64,000 nucleotides of DNA from Aegilops tauschii subsp. strangulata. Taxonomy: Eukaryota; Streptophyta; Magnoliopsida; Poales; Poaceae. The stretch lies in contig NC_053035.3 of the NCBI RefSeq assembly GCF_002575655.3, positions 503,532,601 through 503,596,600 on the forward strand. The letters run 5' to 3'. Under the pieces are notes generated by a model. That model saw nothing but the letters and a program-made list of their open reading frames with translations. It was not told the origin of the DNA and did no database searches. Positions 55,461 through 64,000 of the stretch are shown one piece after another; position 1 is the stretch's first letter, and every line of letters begins with the position of its first letter. The position numbers and the translations under genes were made by a program.

Positions 55461-57900
55461 AGAGAGTGTTGCCCATTCAGATAATCATCACATTTTGGTG
55501 TTTTTTCAAGGACCATCATCATTGTGCTGATAGTTTTCAAAAAACGTTGATAGATCACTAAACATGTGTTGATGCTGGATCCGACGGATGGGGCCCGCCA
55601 TGAGTGCTGATTTGGCAACAAACCTTTGACAACGCCGGCCATGGAGGAGGGAAGGGAGGGGGCGACGTGGAGGGAAAGTGGGCAGGGTGTGTCCCCGACG
55701 GGCGGGCCAGGGAAGGACAAGGGCGCGCGTCCCGCCCGTCCGCCCGCTATCCGTTTCGACGCAAGTATGGCCAAAATTTAGGTCGGAAATGGATCGAAAG
55801 CGAACCGAAAGGAGACATTTGTCTGTTTGCTCCCACGCATTGGGTCGTGTTTTATGTCCATTTACCCCCAAATGGACGCGGCCGAACCATTTGGGGTTGT
55901 GCGTTGGAGTTGCCCTAACAAAACCGGCCTAAACTAGTATACATACATGTCATTTCAGTCTAAAAGAAAAGGAAACTAATTTGCACCAAATCAGCATATA
56001 AACGTCATACTCGGCATTCAGGGGCATTACTTACATTTGGCAACTCCTATAGTTCCTACAGCTATCCAGCAGCAAGGTAAACAAACAATAAGCTTCTGAT
56101 TCTCAGGAAACCTTAGCCACAACTAATTTTCAGGAATCCAGAGCTAAAGTGATTCTTAGGAATCTGTAGCACTATATCATTGTTTTATTCGTGCTAAGAA
56201 TGATTGAACATGCAGTTGCTAAGTATGTTCGCATTTGTTGTTTAGTCTAGTTCACCGTTCAGTATTTAGTATCATTCATTCGTATTAATTCTCCATTGCC
56301 TCATAGAACATACTCCCTCCGTCTGAAAATATGTCATCAAAATGAATAAAAGGGATGTATCTAGAACTAAAATACGTCTAGATACATCTTTTTTTGTTTT
56401 TTTGATGACAAGTATTTTCGAACGGAGGGAGCATTATACAGTGTATATAGTTTGGTAAGTCATTTATTTTTTATTTTATTTAAAGGGAATGGCGTCCCAA
56501 ACCTGCATGTTCAATTGTGGTCACCAAAAGGCAAGGGGCGGGTTTGGCTGTCCAAGGACTTTAAAGATCAGTGGTAACACGGTTTTTGGCTGACCACACT
56601 TATCTTTTTTTCTTAGAAAACCAGCACCTTCTTTGTTTCTCAGTCTTTGAGTTGTTTCATTAAATTGCTTTTGTATCTCATGATAGCAATTTTAATTGTT
56701 ATTATATATATTTTTTGTTTTTTGTATGGATGTAGGTATATGTGTAGTCTTGTTCAGTGCAACATTCATTTCTTCTTCACTATTTGTGGATGGCTTCAAT
56801 TTTATATATTTTTAGATTTGAACTTACTTTTTCTAGCTGATAGCATGATAGTAACTTAGCCAATCTAGCTTTTTGTATATGACTATTTCATGAGATAATG
56901 TTTTTGTCTGGGAATGGCTGATGCCCCAAACAATTTATGCTTATATCCGCGGTGAATATTTTAATAAAAAGTTTTGTACATTAAGTTTTTAATATGTTTG
57001 TATTGTAAGTATTTTCAAAAATATAAACAAAAATAAATAAAATAAACTAAAAAATATGAGCGCCAAGATGCGCCGACCATTTAGGGCGTCCTTGATGCGA
57101 GGGCATTATTCATCTCACGAAGACTATGTCTCACTTATACTGAGAATATCTTGCGTCTCGCTGAAGCTTTTTCTTCCCCTGTCATGAAATTGAGCCGGCC
57201 CGTTCCAGAATAAAAAATCAATCGCTCGGTGTAGCCTGGTCCAACTTTTTGTTTTTATTTTTATTATCCATTTTTTATTTTTTCCCTTTAGTTTTTCTTT
57301 CTTTATTCACTGGTTTTTGGGTTTTATTTGTTATTCACTAGTTTTGTTCCTTTTTTTAGTCTTTCTTTTTTTTTCTATGTTTTTTTGTTTCCTTTTTCTC
57401 CCTTTTTTGGTATTTTCTGCTATTTTATTTGTGTTTCTTTGTAAGTTTGTCTTGGTTTTATTATTTTTAATACACCTCTACTTTTCCTCAGTACACAATA
57501 TAGATTTTTAGTGTACATGTGAAATATTTTTCTGGTACACGTCGAAACATAATGTACATTTTGTATACATGTTTTGAACATTTTATTAATACATGGACAA
57601 TATTTTTTCAAATACATGTTGAACACTTCTTTATGGTAATCAACATTTTTCTAAAACTATGCGAATATTTCTTATACACGTTTATTATTTGCAATCAATG
57701 AAGTCTAGTTTTTCCATACAAATTGTATATTTGCCGTATACAGTAAGAAATTTTTTTATATACTTGTTTACCTTTTTCAAATATACATGATTAATATATT
57801 TTTATAGGTATGGAAAAAATTGGCGTTTGCTTAGAAATGAGGGGGCTAAGCTGGGCCGGGTCTTGTGGAAGGAAGGTTGCCTGCCGGGCTGGGCCTCCTC
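55461..57900. other. Intergenic sequence, no gene seen
   Basis: Unclassified sequence with a GC-rich part (55,610-55,750), a Stowaway MITE (56,313-56,431), an AT-rich part with T-runs (56,580-57,500) and repeated TACATGTTGAACA-type motifs (57,510-57,640). Frames shorter than about 130 codons overlap on both strands and show no domain. Confidence 0.5.
56313..56431. mobile_element. Stowaway MITE, 119 bp
   Basis: CTCCCTCCGTCTGAAAATA at the left and TATTTTCGAACGGAGGGAG at the right. TA flanks the left (56,311-56,312), while the right flank is CA, a mutated target copy. The inner ATGTATCTAGA / TCTAGATACAT arms are shared with the MITE at 9711. Confidence 0.88.
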
Positions 57901-57923
57901 ACAAGTTAACGAGCAGAAGCGAA

Positions 57924-58018
57924 CAGAGAGATCGTGTTTGGTCCTCTCAAAAAAAAAAGAGAGATCGTGTTGGGTTTCCTCAGAAAAAAAAAAGAGCAGA
58001 GAGAGAGATCGTGTTGGA
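57924..58018 (+). repeat. Triplicated unit in the promoter/5' region of the 58,210 gene
   Basis: The unit AGAGAGATCGTGTT-GG, followed twice by CCTC and an A-run of 9-10, occurs three times (near 57,925, 57,959 and 58,001). It lies 190-290 bp before the start codon, so it may fall in the promoter or 5' UTR. Confidence 0.8.
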
Positions 58019-58209
58019 AACAAATTGGGAAGGGAAGGCGACGAACCCTAACCGCATCAATCTCTTCCCCGGCGGCGCAATCGGAATCGGAGGCGTGCTC
58101 GCTTAAGGCTAATATAATCTCCCCCGTCCCTCTCCCTCGTAGGACTTACTGTAGATTAGAAGAAGAAAGACAGGCGAAGCGGCGGAATCAATCGGCGACG
58201 GCGACTGCG

Positions 58210-58904
58210 ATGGCGATGGCAGCGGCGTCCCTTGGAAGCGCGGCATCCAGGATCGGCGGGCGCGCGCTCCAGCGGGCAGCGGGGCAAGCCCGGCTTCTCT
58301 TCACCAGGGCCAGGGTGCGCCAATTTTTGTTGTTGTTGTTGTTGAAATAAGTTCATGTGTGATCGCAAGATCGTATTTTTCTTCCTCACAATATATATAA
58401 TGCTCTGCACTGGCTGGCTGCAGACACTCACAGCTGCTGAGCAAAAATACGCCGCCGCTCGACTGTCTAACATCCAACTGAAGAAGGAGCAGCTCTACGA
58501 TCTCATCGCCGAGTGTGAAAAAAAGTACCCCAAGTCAGCCCCACGCAATGTTAAACTGCTCCAGCAAATCTCTGAGCAAGTCGAATCTAGACGCGGTGAC
58601 CCCATCTGGTACGCATTTGTAATCAGAAAATCTCTTTGCTCTTGCAGTCGCAACATCCATCTCCCTAACTCTGCTTCTTTTTTTCTTCTGTGCATCAATG
58701 ATTGTTATGTGTGTGACCTGCAGGCGCTCGTGTCGGCGATGGGCGCTCGCCAACTTTTGCAACGAACTTGCGGGCACACTCTTCCTTGGCACTTTGACCG
58801 CAAATGCCATGACTTACTCCTATCAGAAGATGTATCCAAGAGAGGGGAACAATGACCAGAAGATGGACCTGGATGAAGGCCTCAAGAGTGTGTTGCCAAG
58901 TTAA
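58210..58904 (+). CDS. Three-exon gene, 156-residue protein with mitochondrial-like presequence
   Basis: Exons 58,210-58,314, 58,424-58,608 and 58,724-58,904 join with GT/AG introns (GTGCGC...CTGCAG and GTACGC...CTGCAG) in matching phase, giving 156 residues. Residues 1-35 (MAMAAASLGSAASRIGGRAL...) hold five Arg and no acidic residue, as in mitochondrial presequences. Residues 36-97 are a charged helical region (TAAEQKYAAARLSNIQLKK, KYPKSAPRNVKLLQQISEQV). After the second junction, WALANFCNELAGTLFLGTLTANAMTY is hydrophobic enough for one membrane segment, followed by a short hydrophilic tail. I do not recognise the family, though the layout fits a small mitochondrial inner-membrane protein; this is inferred. 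ATG 58,210 is chosen because it gives the presequence; ATG 58,216 would serve as well. Upstream sequence is leader-like (ACCCTAACC, pyrimidine-rich), and a 5' UTR intron ending near 58,141 is possible. No disabling change is seen. Confidence 0.82.
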
Positions 58905-60050
58905 ACAAACGAGACTTGTATCAACTCAACTATAGCAGTGCTAGCTTGTCCCAATCTTCCAACCTGATGCTACCTCGTTTCTGATTATCTAGTCTGTCTG
59001 TACTAGTAGTATAACTCGTGTATGATGTTACTGATTCTGCGTTTCGACTATGCAATGATCTCTGATTATGCTTTGTAAGATCTAATCCTTGGTGGTCTCT
59101 GCTCGGCTAGTTTGTATTATTTAACTTGTGCTATAACCTAGTTGTCAAAATTAATGGCAGTATACTTAATAATACCGATGCAACTGCGACGAAATCTGGA
59201 GAAGACAAAGTTGGTTTCAGAATATGCCTTGATGGATAAGAATGTCTGCAAGGGTAGTGTAACTCTTCTGAAATAATGATGCCCAACTTTGTTTTGGGTG
59301 TTCATACTTATATAGTGTTATAAACGCCAGGCCATTTTCTTTTCCTGCGCTTTTTTGCGTTGATGTACTCCCTCGGTTGCTAAGTATGACGTTTTGCCAG
59401 TTCAATTTAAACTGCCTAATGCCACTACCTCCAGATATCTCCCAACCCACTAGCCCCGGCACGGATCCACATGCTCGGGGAGGCGTGAAAGACTAGCGTT
59501 GCGCTCAAGCCACAACATCCAAACAACCAGGAGCACAAGACTGCCAAGTCCATTGATTTTTTTTCAAAAAAAGAATAGTATTTATCAAAAATTCCGATAG
59601 TACATGAACTAATTCGTAGATTTCACTTCTGTTACCCCGTCAGCCTCGCTTAGGACGAAGAGCTGATATTTTCGGTCCTCTTTGGACCGAAGACCGGACG
59701 GAATGGCCCGAAGAGCTTACTTCGGTTATAGCTAGGACGAAGCCTTTTCGTCTTTAGCCAGGCCAAAGAGTGTTTTAGGGCCTGCCTCGTCGTGTAAACG
59801 GTCGAACGAAGTTGCATGTCGTTTAACTCCTGAACAAAAAGTCTTCTTCATTTTTGGCATGGGCGAAAAGTCATTTTTTCACTTTCACTGTACTTCCCTG
59901 TCCCGCCAACCCGCCCTTAACTAATTTAGAGTCCTGCTCTTTTTTCCTGACAACCATTTTCCACCATATTTATTCCCACCATCATTCGCGCTCAATTTTC
60001 CGGCCAATTCTTTCCCACCACCGTTCTCGCTCAATCTTGCTAGGCTTGTT
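58905..60050. other. 3' flank and spacer after the 156-residue gene
   Basis: The first 200-300 bp probably hold the 3' UTR (TGATGTTACTGATTCTG region, then AT-rich). A single MITE-like end TACTCCCTCGGTTGC lies at 59,367 without a partner. Around 59,640-59,760 the motif CGAAG recurs many times. No gene is supported. Confidence 0.45.
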
Positions 60051-60505
60051 ATGGGAGATGCTCCTCCTTGCAACTATGTTCTCAATGGCCGTGAGTACAC
60101 GATGGGTTACTACCTTGCAGATGGCATCTATCTTACATGGGCCACATTTCTCAAAGACAATCCCGCGTCCTAAAGGTAACAGCAAATCTCACTTTGCAAG
60201 GCGAAGAGTTGACAAGTATGTGGAGAGAGCTTGTGGCCCTGCCGAGTATTGGAACCTCAAGGTCCTATGGCAAATAATAACATGTTGTATATCTTGCATG
60301 ATATGCTCATTGAAGATGAGAGAGACATACCAGAGAACTTTCGGTACATCTCCAGTGGCGATCCTGTTGAGCCGGAGCACGATGCAAACAAGATACAATA
60401 ATTCCCCGCAGCAAGTCGAAGCATCGAGAACCAGGAAGTTCATACTCAGCTCCAAGATGATCTTGTTGAGCATCAGTGCCATCTCCAATTCTCCATAGCA
60501 CTTCA
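60051..60505 (+). pseudogene. PIF/Harbinger transposase relic (C-terminal part)
   Basis: From 60,051 the frame gives [20 protein letters not shown] then [16 protein letters not shown], the YxLADGIYPxW hallmark of plant PIF/Harbinger transposases. A shift near 60,155 leads to [20 protein letters not shown] and VERACGPAEYWNLKVLWQII. A further shift gives NNMLYILHDMLIEDERD (usual form: MHNMIIEDERD) and, near 60,440, QLQDDLVEH. These DDE-type enzymes cut and join DNA at TAA/TTA target sites. Only the C-terminal third is present, with two or more frameshifts, and no terminal repeats were found. Confidence 0.8.
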
Positions 60506-62484
60506 TAGTATTTTTTTTGAGCTCTGAAGACACTGGGAGAAGCTCCCACTGTTACTTTTTTGAGCCAGTACCAACCCACGCCTCCGCCGCCTTGCTTCCC
60601 TCCAAGCCTTCGATCTTAGCCGCACGGTTTGATTCTGCTTCTCTTTCTTGCAGTTTTGACATTTTGTTTGAAGAACAAAGTTCGTATTTTGACATTGGAC
60701 TATCTGAAAAGTTGGACTGGAGGAGACAGTTTTGAGTAACTTTGTTGTATGTCTGTATGTGATAAAGACATTTTTGGTTCTCCATTATATTTACCGGTTG
60801 CTGTAATTTTGCATCTCACAAATTACCCGTAGCACAGTGGACTAAGCAAAGTGTTAATCCGGTACAGATGATCCATGTGGTTTGTCTCTGCACCATGCTT
60901 GTCTTTTTTTTTGTTAGAAGGTGTTCTTTTTTGTGTGCAACTTTTGTATATGGGGTTCAGGAATATCATTTGTACTGAATCTTACTGTCAAAATTGGAGA
61001 TCAGATCCAGCTCCATAATTTTCAGTTTGTAAAATTTACTGTATGAGACAGCCTCTATAATTTTCAGCTCCACAATTTTCAGTTTGTAGAGCTGGAGGTC
61101 AGATCCAGCTCCATAATTTTATTGAATTTTAGACGATGCCCAGTGAGTTGCCAAGGGAACCGTGTTAAAATTAATGTATAAATTGGCGTTCGGAAATATA
61201 AAAAAACTACTGAAAAACAAATGTAAATGTTGTCGGCCTACATTTAAAAGAAATAAACATACAAAGCATGTGGCAACTAGTTTCACTGATGTGGATCTTG
61301 GTTGGCAATGGTGGATGACTTGCTCAGCAGCACTCACCTATGCTGCTCTTGCACTGATTTCAGCTCCCTCTCTCAGTTGGTCTGTTGCATGACCATGTAT
61401 AGATAGAAGTTGTTCCCTGTGTTCCAAATAGGTGAGCGAGCCATCCATCAAATTGCCCGCAAAAATCAAAATGTAACTAGGATAACACTGTATATTTAGT
61501 GTAGAATCTTGTAAACTGAATTTATGTCAGAATTAGTACATGAAAACTGAACTTATTGTTACTGTAATTTAGTTACCAGTTTGGGAGTACACTTTGGAAC
61601 ATCGTATCAGTACTGATCTATTCTGAGAGATTAAAAGTAGATGGCCATTCCTTAAAGAAACATGACACATCAAAATTCAGAGGAACATCCTCAAGCCCCT
61701 GTTATTCTTATTCTGTAATCTTATTTACTCACTGAATTTTCATTCTGTAATCGTTTCCTTGCAACCTCCAATTCTAGACCCTGATTAATACTTCATGCAG
61801 GCAAAATTCCTAATTCTTCATAAGCTTTGAATTTTGGGCACTGCTTCTGCTGTTTAGTGACTAATCCTTGTGCTGTTAAGAACCATGATGAAATTCAGCG
61901 TTGCTTGTCCCGTATGCAGGCTATGAACTAGAATAGAAACATTGCTTGATGTGCTTGCTCTGTACACCTTAACTAAAGGGGCCCAAAATTTCCGCGATGA
62001 TCGCCCAACTTGATGCTTTGCTCGCGCTGTGTGGAATGGGCGGGCGGCTTATGTGCTTGAATCCTGAAATGCAACTTGGTAAATCTTGTCACCTGTGTAA
62101 ATTGTTTAGAAATGTTCAGTTTTTTGCTCTCTAAACCCTGATAAATAGTAAACAGTAAGTTTTCTGAATTTTTACTTTGGTTACTTCAAGTGAGTAACTA
62201 GAGTAATTTCAAGTGAGTAACTCCATTTTCTGAAAAAAAAAATTACTTTGGTCGAACCGCAAATTTCAGCTAGACTTTCAGTGTAATGCTAGAGCTTGTC
62301 AACATTTTTCGTCTGTATCTTGTTCATAAATCCACACAAGATATCTATTTTGCCCTTGTTTTTGGAATTAGTCAGATAAAGAATGCCAGAGCTTTGTCTT
62401 GTCAGCTCAATGGCTAGACTACCCTGCAAGTTTTTGTACAGAGAGCATATGTAGGATTACCAGTTAAGAAGGAATTTCAGAATT
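60506..62484. other. Spacer before the right Copia gag-pol, no gene seen
   Basis: This is a low-complexity, AT-rich region. Around 61,005-61,120 a 60-70-bp unit with AGCTCCA(T/C)AATTTTCAGTTTGTA is repeated about two and a half times, and the AGATCCAGCTCC string recurs. Short frames only. The region ends at 62,484, where Copia gag sequence starts abruptly. Confidence 0.5.
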
Positions 62485-64000
62485 GATGATGGCAGCAACT
62501 ATACGGACTGGGTCCGGAACCTGAGGCTCATCCTCATAGTAGCCAAAAAAGATTATGTCTTAGAAGCACCGCTAGGTGATGCACCAATCCCAGAGAACCA
62601 AGACGTTATGAACGCTTGGCAGCAGCGTGCTGATGATTACTCCCTCGTTCAGTGCGGCATGCTTTACAGCTTAGAACCGGGTCTCCAAAAGCGTTTTGAG
62701 AAACATGGAGCATATGAGATGTTCGAGGAGCTGAAATTGGTTTTCCAAGCTCATGCCCGAGTCGAGAGATATGATGTCTCCGACAAGTTCTTCAGCTGTA
62801 AAATGGAGGAGAATAGTTCTGTTAGTGAGCACATACTCAGAATGTCTGGGTTGCACAACCGCTTGACTCAGCTGGGAGTTAATCTCCCGGATGACGCGGT
62901 CATTAACAGAATCCTTCAGTCGCTTCCACCAAGCTTCAAGAGCTTTGTGATGAACTACAATATGCAGGGGATGGAAAAGACCATTCCTGAGGTATATTCA
63001 ATGCTGAAATCAGCGGAGGTGGAGATGAGACAAGAACATCAAGTGTTGATGGTGAATAAAACCACTAAGTTTAAGAAGGGCAAGGGTAAGAAGAACTTCA
63101 AGAAGGACGGCAAGGGAGTTGCCGCGCCCGGTAAACCAGTTACTGGGAAGAAGTCAAGGAACGGACCCAAGCCCGAGACTGAGTGCTTTTATTGCAAGGG
63201 AAGTGGTCACTGGAAGCGGAACTGCCCCAAATACTTAGCGGACAAGAAGAAGGCCGGCAACACCAAAGGTATATGTGATATACATGTAATTGATGTGTAC
63301 CTTACCAGTACTCGTAGTAGCTCCTGGGTATTTGATACCGGTGCGGTTGCTCATATTTGTAACTCAAAACAGGAACTACGGAATAAACGGAGACTGGCGA
63401 AGGACGAGGTGACGATGCGCGTCGGGAATGGTTCCAAGGTCGATGTGATCGCCGTCGGCACGCTACCTCTGCATCTACCCACGGGATTAGTTTTAAACCT
63501 CAATAATTTTTATTTAGTGCCAGCTTTGAGCATGAACATTGTATCTGGATCTCGTTTAATTCGAGATGGCTACTCATTTAAATCCGAGAATAATAGTTGT
63601 TCTATTTATTTGAGAGATATGTTTTATGGTCATGCCCCGCTGGTCAATGGTTTATTCTTGATGAATCTCGAACGTGATGTTACACATGTTCATAGTGTGA
63701 ATACCAAAAGATGTAAAGTTGATAACGATAGTCCCACATACTTGTGGCACTGCCGCCTTGGTCACATTGGTGTCAAGCGCATGAAGAAGCTCCATGCAGA
63801 TGGACTTTTGGAGTCTCTTGATTACGAATCATTTGACACGTGCGAACCATGCCTCATGGGTAAGATGACCAAGACTCCGTTCTCCGGAACAATGGAGCGA
63901 GCAACCAACTTATTGGAAATCATACATACCGATGTGTGTGGTCCAATGAGTGTTGAGGCTCGCGGAGGATATCGTTATGTTCTCACTCTCACTGATGATT
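62485..64000 (+). CDS. Copia (Angela-type) gag-pol, 5'-truncated, open to the window edge
   Basis: One frame without stop runs from at least 62,485 to 64,000 (505 codons). It starts about gag codon 19 (DDGSNYTDWV in the related copy; DDGSNYTDWV-RNLRLI here) and has no LTR, leader or own ATG in front. It contains a full zinc knuckle CFYCKGSGHWKRNC, protease WVFDTGAVAHICNS, the LWHCRLGHIG...CEPCLMG integrase zinc site and the first catalytic region HTDVCGP. It is close to the minus-strand element at 24,977-28,888 with scattered substitutions, but keeps the Cys that copy lost. The rest of integrase, RT and RNase H lie beyond the window. It may be the right half of the element starting at 47,977. 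The frame is intact, though without its start it is probably not expressed as a proper polyprotein. Confidence 0.9.

Noticed and set aside
59367..59425. Stowaway MITE starting TACTCCCTCGGTTGC
   Set aside because: Only one end is visible and no matching inverted end with TA was found downstream.
61162..61392. 76-codon plus frame with a Lys/Cys-rich start and hydrophobic end
   Set aside because: Too short, AT-rich surroundings, no recognisable motif and no splice partner seen.

Overview
The window looks like a stretch of a Triticeae (wheat, Aegilops or barley relative) chromosome. The evidence is nested Angela/BARE/WIS-type Copia elements whose LTRs carry the TGTTGGAAATATGCCCTAG start, many Stowaway MITEs with CTCCCTCCGT ends in TA target sites, CACTA elements with CACTA[G/C]TAG termini, plant LINEs and a PIF/Harbinger relic. 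Most of the sequence is mobile DNA. All names come from reading motifs by eye; no database search was made.

Left part (1-16,092). The window opens inside a plus-strand Angela-type LTR. That LTR is split at a TTATG target site by a 7.3-kb minus-strand LTR element (508-7815) that carries a tRNA-Asp-type primer site and a private broken ORF but no visible gag-pol. Just past the end of the outer LTR is a B3-domain ORF (8908-9552), followed by a Stowaway MITE, an AT-rich foldback-like block (about 10,540-12,780) and a frameshifted DUF569 pseudogene (12,995-13,491). A degenerate AT-rich repeat array containing another MITE follows.

Middle (16,093-35,290). A 4.2-kb solo LTR (target duplication ATAAG) sits in the AT-rich array. 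After a spacer with a perfect 32-bp foldback comes an old Gypsy element (5' LTR 21,259-21,588, gag, protease, RT). It is split by a young minus-strand Copia element (23,238-31,908, target duplication TGTAC) and truncated at its 3' side by a second foldback-like AT-rich block.

Right part (35,290-64,000). A nearly complete but mutated LINE (about 35,395-40,918) is followed by an older 5'-truncated LINE that is split by a 3.5-kb CACTA element carrying a four-exon host-like gene. A plus-strand Angela LTR plus leader (47,977-50,690) comes next. It breaks off against a truncated two-exon minus-strand gene fragment. The same Angela coding order resumes on the same strand at 62,485 with an open gag-pol running off the window. 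The 11.8 kb between holds the best candidate for a working gene: a three-exon gene (58,210-58,904) for a 156-residue protein with a mitochondrial-like presequence. It also holds a short CACTA element, a PIF/Harbinger relic and MITEs.

Relative ages can be read from the nesting. The Gypsy is older than the Copia inside it (LTRs about 1.3% different by hand count). The outer left Angela LTR is older than the tRNA-Asp element inside it (LTRs about 3% different). The older LINE predates its CACTA. Genes or gene remains are few: the B3 ORF, the DUF569 relic, the CACTA cargo, the minus-strand fragment and the 156-residue gene.
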